This document shows, piece by piece, positions 37,009 to 50,457 of a DNA stretch of 64,000 nt. How positions within the stretch are numbered: position 1 is the stretch's first letter; the number at the start of each line of letters is the position of its first letter. The notes beneath the pieces were generated by a model. It had not been told where the DNA came from. It was given only the letters and a program-made list of their open reading frames with translations, and did not search any database. Made by a program: the position numbers and the translations under genes. This stretch comes from Adineta steineri (lineage: Eukaryota > Rotifera > Eurotatoria > Adinetida > Adinetidae), in contig CAJNOI010000315.1 of NCBI GenBank assembly GCA_905250115.1, forward strand, positions 16,763 through 80,762. The letters run 5' to 3'.

Positions 37009-40000
37009 ATGGCCACTGCTGTTCTACTAAATGATGATATCCACACAAACACCAATGATAAGTCTCTGGAAATATTCTCCCTTATTTGGCTAGATGCAAA
37101 TGTAAATGTTAAAGGCACTCGAGACACAGAAGTAAAATTACGTTCTATTATTAATCATATCAAGAAATTTCAAGATGTAAAACAATGTCAACAATATATT
37201 GAACAAACATCACAAAAGGATCGATTAATACTTGTTGTTAGTGGTCGATTAGGACAAGAAATAGTACCCTCCATTCATCAACTTCGACAAGTTATATCAA
37301 TTTATGTTTATTGTATCGATAAGAAGAATAATGAACAATGGACTTTCAAATTTTCAAAAGTAAAACTATGCTAAAAGATATTTGTTTCATTTTATCATTT
37401 TTTCTATAGATAAAATATGTTGTTGTTGATCTTGAAGAACTTGTCACTCAAATTACAACAGATCATAAACTTCAGAAAAAGGTAGAAGAACCATTATCAA
37501 TCAATATTTTCACAACAAATATTGGTAGAGATAAATCAACTACAGGAGTTAATGGACAATTTGTTTTTTCTCAAATTCTTGTTGACTGTCTTCTACGATT
37601 AAAATCCACTGAGACAGACAAAAATGAACTTATTAATCTTTGTGAAAATCAATATGAAGGAAATGATACCGAACTAAACAATCTTCGTGAATTTCAAGAT
37701 TATTCACCTGATAAAGTATTATGGTGGTACACAAGAGAATCATTTTGCTACAAGATTCTCAATGCAGCTTTACGTACACAAAATATTCATATCATATTTT
37801 TATTCCGATCATTTATTTATGATATTTATCGTCAATTGCAAAAATATCAATCTAAGAAGGTTATACGCGTTTATCGATGTCAACTAATGTCAAACCATGA
37901 ATTAAATAGTCTTAAACAAAACATCGGCCAGTTCGTCTCAGTAAATTCATTTTTCTCCACCAGTGATGAAAGTTCAACTGCTCTCTTTCTCCTAGGCGAT
38001 CTAACTACACAGATTGATTCAGAACGAGTATTATTTTAGATTGATGCTGATCCTAAGATGGTGAATACAAAATCATTTGCTAATATTAGTAAACATAGTT
38101 ATTTTCCAGATGAATCAGAAGTTCTCTTTATGATTGGTTCTATTTTTCGTCTCAATAGTATTGATCGTAATGATGATCAAATATGGATCATTAAAATGAC
38201 TTTATGTGATGATGATGAACATGATTTGAAACAAGTTCTTATGTATATGAAACAACAAATTAAAAGTGAAGAAATAAATCTTCGGACATTAGGGAAATTA
38301 TTATGGAAAATGGGTAAACTTGACTTGGCTGAAAAGTATTTTAATCGTTTATTACAAGAACTTCCATCAAATGATCCTTTAATAAGCAGTTTATACGAAG
38401 ATCTTGGTGAATTGGCATCACAAACAGGCGACTTTGATATGAGTGTACAGTGGCACCAAAAATCTCTCACAATCAAAAATAAAAATCAATTAACTGTTAA
38501 TCCAATTATTAAAAAAATAAAACTTTCCACCGGTAAGTTTACTGAAAGAAAATCTCTGATTTTCAAGGGAATGATCTATGTGAAAGTCAATTTTTTATCG
38601 CCAAACAAAATCTTTAAAAATTTAGAAAGATGAAACCGGTTCGAAAGAAATAAATATTTCTTTAAAAAAAGTTTTGTTTTGCGTTGATCAGTTAGTCATT
38701 TTAGATGACAAGAAATTTTTTAGAATTGAAATCAAATCGATATATTCAATATTGACTAACATCAACTCTATTTATAGTTTATCATCTCCTATTATTAGGC
38801 TGTTACACATTTTTTTACGATAACATTAATATTTAGGCCTTCGTTTATCTTTCTAAATCATGACACTTATATGAATAAAGTGTAAGACCTCTTTATTCAG
38901 TAGTAAATCATATAAGAGAATGTGAATATTACATCAGATATCTAATTCGAGTACGAATATAGATGAAGAACTTAGTGATTAACATAAATTCGTAAATATA
39001 TGGAAATCAAAGCAACACTTTCATGTATGTCTAGAAGAAAAAGGAAAAGAAAAAGCTTTCCTTCGATATCATTTTTATAAGTTAAGTTATATAGTATGAC
39101 ATGTCTAATTGAATTTCTAATATAAATGAATGATTTTAATCAATTATAATAAAATGAAAGAAATACTGATTTTACTGTACATTAGGAAAAGAATAAAAAA
39201 AATCTGTTTTTCCTATAATTATAATTTACGATAAAATAATAAATACTGAATCTACGGAAAAAGTTTACAAACAGACTAAAACTTTTCTTCACTTATGAAT
39301 TTTTCGAAACTCCGTAGTTATGATACTAACTATTATATTGATGAAAACTATTCCATGTGTAGTAGTTAAATATTAACAAACTGAAACGACAAATAAAAAG
39401 CTTTGCCAATCATTTTCATCTGAGGAGGGTCAATCAATCATTTCATCAATAGTTCGACAAACTTCTTCGCTTACAAAAACTGAAGGGATAAATCTATGCC
39501 GTGACGATTATAGATCATCATAGTTTCTGAAATATAGATAGTTTTCCATTCGAAATAGATTTGCTCAGAAAAAAGCCAAGAGCATATGGAAAGTCACTTT
39601 TTGGGAAGTCTTGCATAAGTAAAAGAGCTTGATGGCTGTACTCGAATGGTTTAGCTTTTAAAACATTATCATATCTATATTTTATCCATGTGACAATAGA
39701 ACATGCTGTGACCAAAATCTCTTTTTGGTATGAAAAACGTCATTTCAATTCGTCGCATTTTGTATCAGCGTAAAGAATGTATGCGTGGAACGATTAGCCA
39801 ACATGTGTCGAAATGTTAGGAAGGTATAGAGTAGATCACGATTTGAATAGTACAGAAATTCATTTTTTCTCAAAGGTTCATCTGTTTGGTATTGTTCAAG
39901 TAAGACTATTGACATGACTTATGATAAACGACATCATGACATTTTGTACTTTTTTCACATAAAATGTTTATCGTCTCTGTTTTTACTTCACGTATTTCAA

Positions 40001-42239
40001 AGTGGGCTAAACTGCATCCATTGGAGTAATCATTGTTCCACGATGATTACTATTGAGGAGTATCGAGAAATAACCAAACGTGTTCGGTTTTAGTTTATAA
40101 TACACATACAGTTTTTGTTGTGGAGGCGTTGATCATTATATTTAAATGAACTCATTGAATATTAAATTTAAAAACTAATTCAAAACTAAAAATCTTTCAT
40201 TTAGAAAGTGTAAAATAATGTTTTTGATATTTTAATGATTAAGAAATAAACAATTTCAATTTTTTTTCAACTCAAAATAAAAATAAATTTTTTACAAACA
40301 CAATAGCAAATTTAGAGAGATAAAACTAGATTTTAGAAAAAAGTCATATTTGAATAAATATGAGAAATATGAATCTGTTTTTTAATATTAATTCGGTACA
40401 TTTGTACAAAATTTGTCAAGAAAAAAGGTTGAAATAAATGTGTATGGTTATGAATAATGTTGACAATTCTTCTCGCATCCATTTTATTCTCTTTCATTGA
40501 AATTGATTTCGATATGAATGAGATTAGTTTTTCATACTGTAAGATCTATTCTGAAAACATCATCACAACTTTATGTTCTGTTTTTATTCTGATAGAAAAA
40601 GATCTAGAACTTCATTCTCATTCATCTAAAACATTGATCAATCTTCTTTATTTATAAATCAAAGTCATTTCTTTTCTGTTAAAATTACGAAAAAATCTGT
40701 TTAATTCTAATTTCTCTCGCTTTCATTTTTCATTGTTAAGAATCTTTGTTAAACAAAAAACTAAAACTGTAACAATGTTCCTGTGCAGTTTTTGTTAAAT
40801 ATGTATAGAATTTAGTTTTATTGATCAAGATTTTATAGAAGAAAAGATTTCTTTATCAAATAAAAATTGAAATTAGAAAATGTAAAATATAAAAGAATAT
40901 AATATTCTCTTTCAAATATCTTCATTATGTTTCTCGCATTCTAATTAGATTTACAATGAAAAATATATCTTTTTTTAAATTTTATTTTTAAATATAAATA
41001 TAAATTTAAATATTTTTCACTTTTTATTTTACAAATACAAAAACAATTTTATTAAATAAATGTTAAATTACATTAATTCAAATCATTTTCATTTTATTTC
41101 ATCTTCGGCCTCTCAGCAAACTAATTCAACAAAGCAATTCCTCAACAAACATTTTTATACAAATTATCATTTTTATTTTATTACATCTGAAAATAACACA
41201 TTTTTTATTCACATTTATTCATCAATTTCATTCAAATATAAATAAAATCTTTTTTCTTTTAGGACAATCAATTCCTGTCAATCCTATTAATATCAATACA
41301 AAATGGAAACAACATGGAATTACTATTGCTGGAGGAAATGGACGAGGCAATCAATTAAATGAGCTCTTTTGTCCTGAAGGTATCTATGTTGATGATGATC
41401 ATCAAACTATTTATATTGCTGATTATGAGAATCATCGTATTGTTGAATGGAAATATGGAGCAAAGAATGGTCAAGTTGTTGCAGGTGGAAATGGATATGG
41501 AAATCGAAGTGATCAATTGAAATATCCAACAGATGTGATTGTTGATAAAAAGAATGATTCTCTCATCATTTGTAATTACAGAAGCAGGAAAGTAGTACGA
41601 TGGTCTCGTCAAAATGGTACAAATGGTGAAACAATTATTACTAACATTGATTGTTCTCGTTTAGCAATGGATAACAATGGAGATCTTTATGTCTCCGACT
41701 ACAAGAAGAATGAAGTGAGACGATGGAAACAAGGAGAGAAAGAAGGAACACTAGTAGCAGGTGGAAATGGAAAAGGAAATCATCTCAATCAACTCCATTT
41801 TCCTACTTACATCTTCGTTGATGAACATTATTCAGTTTATGTATCGGATTTTGAGAATCATCGTGTGATGAAATGGATGAAAGGTGCAAAAGAAGGTATT
41901 GTTGTTGCTGGTGGAAAAAGTGAAGGAAATAGTTTGACACAATTGTATTATCCTCGAGGAGTGATTGTCAATCATTTGGGTAATGTTTATGTGGCTGACT
42001 GCAACAATCGTCGAGTAATGCGTTGTTGTCAAGGATCTAAAGAAGGTAGTATTGTTGTTGGTGGAAATGGATGGGGAGATAGATCAAATCAGTTGTTTTA
42101 TTCCACAGGTTTATCATTCGATGCTCAAGGTAATCTCTATGTTGTTGATTGTCACAATAATCGAATACAAAAATATGAAATTGAGTTGAATTTAAATTTG
42201 TTGACATTGATGATGAAATCAATAACTAAATTTTTGTGA
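37009..42239 (+). pseudogene. ART with TPR-like region and NHL propeller, interrupted by an in-frame TAG
   Basis: Exons 37009-37359 (phase 0), 37410-38532 (ending phase 1 at ACCG|GTAAGT) and 41263-42239 (entering phase 1, to the stop at 42237-42239). The N-terminal 300 residues are the extended region usual in rotifer ART-TPR proteins (LEIFSLIWLDANVNV...). ART motifs follow: Arg in VIRVYRCQLM, the Ser strand VNSFFSTSDESS, and ExE in YFPDESEVLFMIGSIF. An in-frame TAG (38037-38039) falls between the Ser strand and the ExE, so a normal translation product lacks the catalytic glutamates. The frame is open on both sides. After the ART come one to two TPR-like helices pairs (LGKLLWKMGKLDLAEKYFNRLLQE, LYEDLGELASQTGDFDMSVQW), fewer than usual. 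The NHL exon (from GQSIPVNPININTKW) has about six repeats and is the most diverged of the four. Linking it across a 2.7-kb intron is inference from matching phase. Recent nonsense or a sequencing error are both possible. Confidence 0.65.
38533..41262 (+). other. long intron or spacer between ART-TPR and NHL exons
   Basis: 2.7 kb, AT-rich, flanked by a GTAAGT donor and a TTTTCTTTTAG acceptor in matching phase. A slightly less AT-rich part (about 39400-40100) contains short ORFs on both strands with no recognisable domain. The acceptor side (40450-41262) is low-complexity. Confidence 0.45.
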
Positions 42240-43925
42240 AAATGTTTTTGTTTATTCTGATTAAAAAATAAATAAAGGTAAAAATTCAAAATGAATTTTT
42301 GTTAATGATTGAATTCATTTTGATTTATTGATAAATATCTCTTTCGATTTAATTTGTTAAAATAAATAATTTTTTTATATTTTTGATTTAAAATAATAAA
42401 ATAAAAACTTGATTTTATTTGTTAATTTTGTTGTGATTGATTTCATATTGTATTTTAATAATTAAAACTAAATTTTCTGATTCGATTAAAATACATATAG
42501 AAGTTAATTTGAAATTCTACTGAAGATGAAATAATCTGAGAGGATAAGAAAGTAAGATTGAAGAATATTTTCGTGTTTTAAAGTTGTGTGTGTATGAATA
42601 AATAAAATGAATGATACAGTGAAAAGAAGAATAGATCGAATTAATGGTTTCTGTGTAAATAAGATTCTTGTTAAAAGAAATAAATTTGTTGATTTATTTG
42701 ATTTGATCTATTGTGTTGATAGTAATAATGATAATGAAATATTTTCTATTTTAATTTTGATTTTATGGTTTATGATTATATAAAAAGATAAAAAAAAGAT
42801 TCGAATGATGAATTGACTGGTTTTGTGATAGAAGATGATTTGATGATATTGTTGTTTCGTGTCATTGAAATAATAACGAAAGAAGAAAAGATAATAGTGA
42901 TGATGTTTAATAAATAAAGTATAAATAATGATTAGCAATTTGTTCAAAGAAATGATTTTGACAAATTTCAAATAAATAAATGAGACAATTTATTTTCCTC
43001 AGAAAACTGAAAGGAAAGAAGAGTTGTAAAATATGTGAATAACTGTTATATTATTATTGAGATTTGTAAGGTACAGACAATGTAAAAATCGAGTGAAATC
43101 TATTTTTGCTTTTTTCATACATGAATCGATAGAGCGTTAACTGTTTTCTAGTCAAAAACCACGAAATACCTGGAAAACCTAAGTTTTCTCAAAAATCACC
43201 ATGTTTCTTTTCTTGGAACTTATAGAAAATATTATGTTCGGATTCAACATCAAAAACTGATTCTAGAAAAGCTCTGAAATTGGTATTAACTCAAAAATTA
43301 TTTTTATAGCGGTACTTCTAATACCTTCCACTACAGTACTTATAGATCGATCTAACAAACCTATCTTGTTTTTCTAGGGAAGTGAGAGAGCCAATTTTGT
43401 TTTTCATTTGAATTATCATGCCAGCCCCCCATAAAAGAATGCATCGTTTTTATTTTGTTCTATTTTCTCTATGGAGAAAAATTCGTTTTACTGAAGGTAT
43501 AGGAAAATTGGGCAGGTCATTCAGATGTAACACATGTATTTTTCATTCAAATCGAATGAAAACATGTTTACAATGATAAAATTCAATACCAAATCGGATG
43601 AGCATGCTCTGAGAGTGTGGGTGTAGATGGTATTCATGTCTTAATGTGATCCACACCCACACCCTCGATGTACTAAAGCAATATATATTGCTGTTAGAAC
43701 AGACTAGCGGATATGAATTTCTGTGCTCTTTTTCTAATAAAATACTTATTGTATTGAAACTTTATTCTACTATATGTCAAAGATATAATTTAGTATTTTA
43801 TTTTATGCAATTATATTATTGAAAGTCAAAAAAGAATAAAATATATTTCTTTGACTATCTAATATAATAATAAAACGCAAGTCATTCAAGATAATATTTT
43901 TAAGTCTGTTTAATTTGTTCAAACA
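42240..43925. other. intergenic spacer
   Basis: About 1.7 kb. The first 750 bp are very AT-rich and 43080-43560 is more mixed without a recognisable gene. Hairpin H6 lies at 43611-43666. No supported ORF. Confidence 0.4.
43611..43666. repeat. G-rich/C-rich hairpin (H6)
   Basis: GAGAGTGTGGGTGTAGAT (43611-43628) pairs with ATCCACACCCACACCCTC (43649-43666) at most positions, with a loop of about 20 bases. Confidence 0.8.
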
Positions 43926-44830
43926 ATGAATATTTCTAGTGAAGAATTAGTTAATAATGATACATTCGTTCTTCATCGAGTTAAATTTATTATTTTAGTC
44001 AGTTTACAAATTCCATCAATTATAATATTTCTTTTATTTTTCATCTTTTTCATTACTTATCATACCCGTTTAAATGTATATCAAAATCAAGTAATATTAT
44101 TTTTATTAATTGTCTATTTTTTCCTTCTCTCCGCTGATTTACTAATGCCTATTCATTTTTATTTTTTCTTAATTATGTTACTCCTTCTACAGCAGGTTTT
44201 TGTACATGGTGGACATTTTTTGAATAGTCTTAATTTAACAAGTGAACTTTTAATGACTGTTATTTCTATTCAACGACATATATTAATGTTTCGTGCGTTT
44301 TCTGTTATATTACTTACCATCTATATTGTGTCTTATTTATCCGATCATATTCTACATGATCGTCATTATATTCTATCCATGCGATGGTACCCAATAGGAT
44401 TTCACAAATAATGTGTGTGGTTACGCAAATTGTGATCTTGTTTATAATAGAATTCTAAGTATATTTGATTAGGGAGTCAGTAATTGTTTACCGATTGTTG
44501 TTATTATTTTGGCTAATATAATACTCGTGACATGAATCATCAACATATTTCTATAAGAAAATAGAGGCGTATGACATTACACTTATTTAGTATCTCTAGT
44601 CTTTATTCAGTTGCTTGTCTACCTAGTCTTCTCATTGGACTTGGCCAACAATTAATCTCTACAACTTTTTATTAGCTCAATTTCAGCTCGACTATGCTCT
44701 TGATATGATTTATTTAGTTTGTCTCCTATTGCCATGGATTTGTATTCGATTGCTACCCGAATTTACTGTATGGATGCTGAACCATTGGCACCACATGACA
44801 ATAGTTCATAATCGTATTAGACCCATATAA
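43926..44830 (+). pseudogene. 7TM receptor pseudogene
   Basis: The first frame (43926 onward, MNISSEELVNNDTFVLHRVKF) gives TM1 and TM2. Around 44190-44230 the frame shifts: FCTWWTFFE in one frame continues as SLNLTSELLMTVISIQRH in another, the TM3 region of rotifer orphan receptors. Around 44370-44430 a further shift is needed: a loop-2 motif like DFTNNVCGYANC appears in another frame, preceded by an in-frame TAG. More stops follow, and the C-terminal TM7 and tail are readable at about 44677-44830 (DYALDMIYLVCLLLPWICIR...NRIRPI, TAA). Several frameshifts and stops make this a decayed gene, of a different receptor subfamily from the one at 8739-9760. Confidence 0.75.
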
Positions 44831-46061
44831 AACATCTACTTCAAAAATAATCCAATAGTATTCAACTTATTTATCGTATATTAATACGGTGATAGAGAGT
44901 TACGTAAAATTACAACTGTATTCAAATAGTCTGTTTTTATCTACAATACATAAAAAAATTCGTCAGGATAGAGATTGTACTCCTATGAATTAAAAGAGTA
45001 TTACATACTCTAAACACTACTGATGGAACTTGAAGATTGTTTTATGACAATTACATTTGAACATTAACTAAGTCATACTACTAATTAATCTGCATTCATT
45101 CTTGTTTCTACGAATACGTTTACTTAAAGAATATTCGAAAATGAGTTTGTTTTTTCTAAGAAATATTACTACATCTGTCTAGTCGATGTGATTCATTAAT
45201 AATTTACTATAACAATCCTTTCAAGAAGACGTGCTAAACCTTGACAAAAGTATTTCCAACTTATATATATATATCTTAATGTAACCAGTATCTTTATCAA
45301 CATAATTGAGAATAAATAAGACAATAAGCAATTGAATTGTCATTAATAATAATTATAAATACATCTTTATTTAATAATATCAATGTTTGATTGATATTCA
45401 ATTAACATTTATGTTTAGTTTTAAAAGAGAAAAATAAATAAATAAGTCGAATGAAAATTTTCAAACAGTTTTAAATTGATTTTTCTTTTGATGAAAAAAG
45501 ATATTTCCCCTGATTTCATTGAGTTTATTCTTTCGGAAAAAACAATTAATAATGAGGAATTCAACACCACGAAATAACTGTTCTTTCCATTTTATTTTCT
45601 TCGAATTCAAGTCGATTGATTTTAGATCAATCGTTTATTTAAACATATTTAATGAGCATTCTTAAGAGACGTTCAAGAAAAACCTTGATCATCATGTCTA
45701 AAAGTATTAAACTGCTTAGTGAAGTAAAGAGAATTGAGTAGATTAATAACATCTATTCAAAATTTCATTTTGTTATTCAATGAAAATTACAATATTATTT
45801 GTATCTCAACTCATATAAAAGATGAAGATCAATAAAATTCTCATAATTCATCTTCTTCAAAGAGACATAGTTTTAATTTAATGCCCATTAATATCAAACT
45901 GCTTTTATGATGGAAATTTTTGCTTAACTGCCAAAAAAGTTCTTCTTCGTTCTTTTACTACCTACTGATTTTTATTGACTTTGACTCATTTTGTTTTGTA
46001 TAAAAAAATTCAAACACAAAATGAAAACAAAAATTCATTTCTTTTTCTAATTCTTCAACAA
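44831..46061. other. intergenic spacer
   Basis: About 1.2 kb of AT-rich DNA between the receptor pseudogene and the B-box/NHL gene. It has several AATAAA/AAATAAATAAATAA runs near 45430-45450 but no hairpin of the G-rich family and no gene. Confidence 0.4.
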
Positions 46062-48155
46062 ATGGCAGCAGCAAACATTAGAGCACAATGTTCTGTTTGT
46101 AATAAAGGAAATACGACATATATTTGTCGTGGATGTTCAAAAGACTTTTGTTTTCAACATTTAACAGAACATCGACAGATTCTTGACAGACAGTTAGATG
46201 AAATTGTTAATGATCACGATCAATTTCAACAAACAATCATTGAACAAAAACAAAATCCACACAATTCTTCTTTAATTCAACAAATCAATGAATGGGAAAC
46301 AAATTCAATTGAGAAAATTCAACTAACAGCACAACAATGTCGAGAAACAGTGATAAAATTGACACAAAAGTCGATCAATGATATTGAAAGAAAGTTTAGT
46401 GAATTATCTCAAAAATTAAAGGGAATTCGTCAAGAAAATGAATTTAATGAAATTGATTTAAATCATTTTCAACTAAAATTAACACAAATTACAAAAGAAT
46501 TTCTTCAACCATCAAATATTTCTATTCGACAAGATTCACAAGAATTTATCAAGAAAATTTCAGTCATTTCGTCATTCGGTATGTTTATTCAATTATTTCA
46601 TTTCGACATAAGAAAAAATGAAGTTTAACCGAAGTATTTCTTTAAGTTTTTCGTATTACAAATTAATTTTATGAACGAGATTAATGATATCTCATTAGGG
46701 AATTTAATTAATTGAAGATTTAGAAAGAAAAGTTTCAAATGTTGAAATTGAACAATTATAAGATCGAGATAAGTCTAAAAATAGGGTGTGCGTGTGGGTG
46801 AAAGTAAGGAGTCTATCTCTTACCTTCACTCACACCCTTATGAATTTTTTATCTAAAAAAATTAGATTCTTTTTAAATCGTTGAATAAATTTAAGTTAAG
46901 TTCAACTTTTTAGTTTAGAATTCTTAAATAAACGAATTATTTAATTTATTAATAAAAAAGAAGTTTTTAATGAATTCTATTTAAATCATTGAAATAAAAA
47001 TGACTTTCATTTAAAAAAAGATTTTTCTAAGTTAAACTTTTATGAAAATCAAATAAACAGTTTTGAATTGAAAAATATGACTTAAGCGAAGGAATTATTT
47101 GAACTTAGTTTTGTTCATTAAGAAAAAAATTTTATTTCATTAAAACAAATTTAAATATAACTTTTTCTTCTTATGTTCACCCTTTTTTGATTTACAAATA
47201 ATGAAAAAGATTTTGAATAAAAAGAAAATCTTTAATTTTAGAACAAATTCAAACAAAAAAACATAAATTCCAACAATCTGCAATTACTGTTGCTGGAGGA
47301 AATGGAGATGGACAGGAATTAAATCAACTCCACAATCCCTGTGGGATGTTTATTGATAATGATAAATCCATTTATATTGCTGATTTTGGAAATCATCGTA
47401 TTGTTAAATGGAGATTAAATTCAAACACTGGCCAAATCATTGCAGGCGGAAATGGTAGGGGAAACCAAAATAATCAATTGTATTCTCCAGCAGATATAAT
47501 TGTTGATAAAAATAATAATTCTTTTATTATTTCTGATTATGGGAACAAACGAGTAATTCGATATTTTGATCAAAATCAAACAAATCAACAAATTCTTATT
47601 TCAAACATTGGTTGTTGGGGTCTGACACTTGATAAAAATGGATTTCTTTATGTTTCTGATTATGAGAATAATGAAGTACGACGATGGAAGCAAGGAGATA
47701 AAAAAGGTGAATTAGTTGCAGGTGGGAATGGTAAAGGAAATCATCTTAATCAACTCGACAATCCCACTTATATCTTTATTGATGATGATTATTCTCTTTA
47801 TATATCAGATTCTTCGAATCATCGTGTAATGAAATGGAAAAAAGATGCAAAAGAAGGAATTATCGTTGCTGGTGGAAATGGTGATGGCAATAGTCTCAAA
47901 CAATTGCATAGTCCTCGAGGAGTGATTGTTGATCATTTGGGCCAAATCTATGTGGCAGATTCTCGGAATCATCGAATAATGCGTTGGTGTGAAGGAGATA
48001 AGGAAGGTGAAATTGTTGTTGGAGGAAATGATGAAGGAAATCAATCAAATCAATTGAGTTGTCCCTGTGGTTTATCATTTGATAATGAAGGAAATCTTTA
48101 TGTTGCTGATCGTAAAAATCATCGAATCCAAAAATATGAAAAGATTTTAAGTTAA
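46062..48155 (+). CDS. B-box zinc finger, coiled coil and NHL propeller protein (TRIM-NHL-like)
   Basis: Exon 1 (46062-46578, 172 codons plus 1 nt; start MAAANIRAQC, with an upstream in-frame extension not used) has a B-box-like zinc finger: CSVCNKGNTTYICRGCSKDFC followed by FQHLTEH. A coiled coil of about 110 aa follows (LDRQLDEIVNDHDQFQQ to QLKLTQITKEFL). A phase-1 intron (46579-47241) leads to the NHL exon 47242-48155 (914 nt), with about six repeats such as NQLYSPADIIVDKNNNSFIISDYGNKRVIRY, ending RIQKYEKILS TAA. The product is 476 aa. B-box/coiled-coil/NHL is the order in TRIM-NHL proteins (TRIM2/3/71, Brat), which act in ubiquitination or mRNA control, but there is no RING here, as in Brat. 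The intron contains hairpin H7, and downstream of it matches the introns of the ART-NHL genes. Confidence 0.85.
46783..46838. repeat. G-rich/C-rich hairpin (H7) inside the B-box/NHL intron
   Basis: AGGGTGTGCGTGTGGGTG plus AAAGTAAG (46783-46808) pairs with CTTACCTTCACTCACACCCT (46819-46838) over about 20 bp with a few mismatches. Homology with the ART-NHL introns begins right after it. Confidence 0.8.
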
Positions 48156-49360
48156 AAATATTTCTAATTTAATTTGATAAAACTTTTATTTTTATTTTTG
48201 AAAAGTCTTCAACAAAAATAAATGATAATGAAGCAAAATATTTCTTCTCATAAAATACATAAATTTGTTTTTAATTTTTAGAAGAAAATTAAATAAATAT
48301 TTTTTAATTTTAATTTTAAATGAAAAAACCAAATGGATAAAATAACTCAAATAGAATTTTTCTTAAATGAATCCAATTCAAAGAATTTCAAAGAAAACTC
48401 AATTAGAAAAAATATTATTTTTATAGATAAATCGCACAAAATACTTTTTAAATTAAGATGAACATTTAAACTAATAAAAAAAACTTCTAAATAGAAATAA
48501 ATTCTTTTTTCTTACATTTCTTTTTGTAATTTTATGTTTTATTGAGAGAAAGGAAAAAAGAGAAGATAAATGAATAGGACTGAAATCTGTCAAAATCGAC
48601 AAATTAGATGAGGCAAATGTTTCTCTCAGAAGAAAAAATTAGAAAAATAAACAAACGATCAAATTTGTTTTATTTTATTGAAAAGTCAAAATTAGAGAGA
48701 GATAATAAATTGGAAATTTCAATTGTGTGATAAATAATTTTTCGTTTATTTAAATAAATCTTTTTTTATCAATAGGAGAATTTAGAAATAATTGAAAAAT
48801 AAAATAAAAATTGTTTTCTTATAGCTAAATAATTTTTGAAAAGAAAGTTTGAAATTCTTTTCCCTGGATTTTATCCAATTTGTTTTTGATTTTTCTTCTT
48901 GAAAAAGAGAAAGATTTTTAATCATTAAACTCAGATATGAAGTCTGAATGTGATGTGTTTTAGTATATTTTTAATATCACTGTTTATAATATTTATATTC
49001 CACATTCAGACATCAAAGTGAAGACGGCGAGAACGTATTTATGTACATAATTTTAATATTTCATTTGAATTCACAGTAGAAAGTCTTTCACTCTGCTAAT
49101 ATTTTCCTAATAACATCATACTTTTCATGTTCATCCAAACTTAAAACTAAAATGTAAGAAGCGATCCTTTTGTTCTTCTCTCCATCATTCTCCATATGAA
49201 GAACAAGCAGGAGAGTGCTTTTGATTCATACGGAAGAATAACATTCAGTTACTAAAGTATTCGAAAATATGCGTACAATTTTGAAAAAGTAAAATATAAA
49301 TGAGCAAAGCTTCAGGTGAAATAAATAGTTGTCCATTTTCATCCTCTCAGTTACACCAGT

Positions 49361-49425
49361 AGTGTATGTGTGATTGTGTGAAAAAGTTGAATATAATACC
49401 CACATTCACGTCGATACTCACACTC
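49361..49425. repeat. G-rich/C-rich inverted repeat, degenerate (H8)
   Basis: AGTGTATGTGTGATTGTGTG faces CCCACATTCACGTCGATACTCACACT. Only partial pairing; included because layout and orientation match the family. Confidence 0.5.
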
Positions 49426-50392
49426 CTGAAGACTTTTGTTGTTATCTTTTGCAAGCAGAAAAGAAACTCTATGAAGATAAATAATATCATCACCAGTAGA
49501 AGAAAACAGATACTTCTTACCAACTTAGATGAATAAACTTGTTTATCATTCTTTTTAAAAATCAAGATAAAAGAATTTATTCAGCTTCATATATAAAAGG
49601 TGAATTATATTAGCTGTGCATACTTTTATTTATTCTGACTAAAGAAACTATTACCAACATACACATTAAAAAAGACAGAACAGCAAGTAATTTATAAATA
49701 ACTAAAGTCAGTAAGTATTGTTCAACCTATCTTCTTTTACAGCATTTTTTGTTCCTCTTCGAGATCAGTGTGCGTGAGGTAGAGTTTAGATGGATATACT
49801 TGTACAAACTGTTGCTCACTGTAACCACAAAAGTTCTGATAAGCTTAAAGTTTAATTAAATTCTGATGAGGCCAGTGTTATGATTTTTCAATGATCGTAG
49901 ACGCTACAGAGATGTTCGTTTTCGCAACTTGTTTTATAACATATGTTTAGTATTAAATTGATTTTTTCTTCTCAAAATGTGATTGAAATCAAGTGAAAAT
50001 TAATAAAGTGAGAAGGAATGATTAAATTTTAGGATCACCAATGTTCTTTTCTCCTATTTATACTTTAAAACATCAAAAAAATAAAACTTAATTAATATTA
50101 TTTTGTCAGTTAAATTGAGTTAAAAAAATGTTTTATCTATAAAATCAAAGTTATTCGAAACTACTTTGATGTACTATAAGATTTTTCAACTATAAAAGCA
50201 TGATATTTATTTCTTAGACTTAGGTTTAGCATCTCATTCAGATATGATTAATTTGAAAGAATATAAAAATTATAAAACAACTTTAATTATTGATGGTTTT
50301 AAATCTAATAGTGAAAATATAATTTAATCGTCCATGTAATACATAAATGTGATAAAATTCAAATTAAATTTGTCATCCTTGTTTATTATCGA

Positions 50393-50457
50393 TGGTGTAA
50401 GTATGAATGTGAGTATGGATGTAGCATAGTATTGTATTCATCCACATCCACACCTTA
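50393..50457. repeat. G-rich/C-rich inverted repeat, degenerate (H9)
   Basis: GGTGTAAGTATGAATGTGAG... on the left and TATTCATCCACATCCACACC on the right; pairing is partial. Confidence 0.55.

Noticed and set aside
37939..38039. Intron removing the in-frame TAG, using GTAAATTC as donor and TTATTTTAG as acceptor
   Set aside because: It would delete the ART Ser strand (SFFSTS), a core catalytic element, so it is unlikely to be the normal splice.
39518..39715. Minus-strand ORF inside the long ART-TPR/NHL intron
   Set aside because: No domain, not flanked by further exons in phase.
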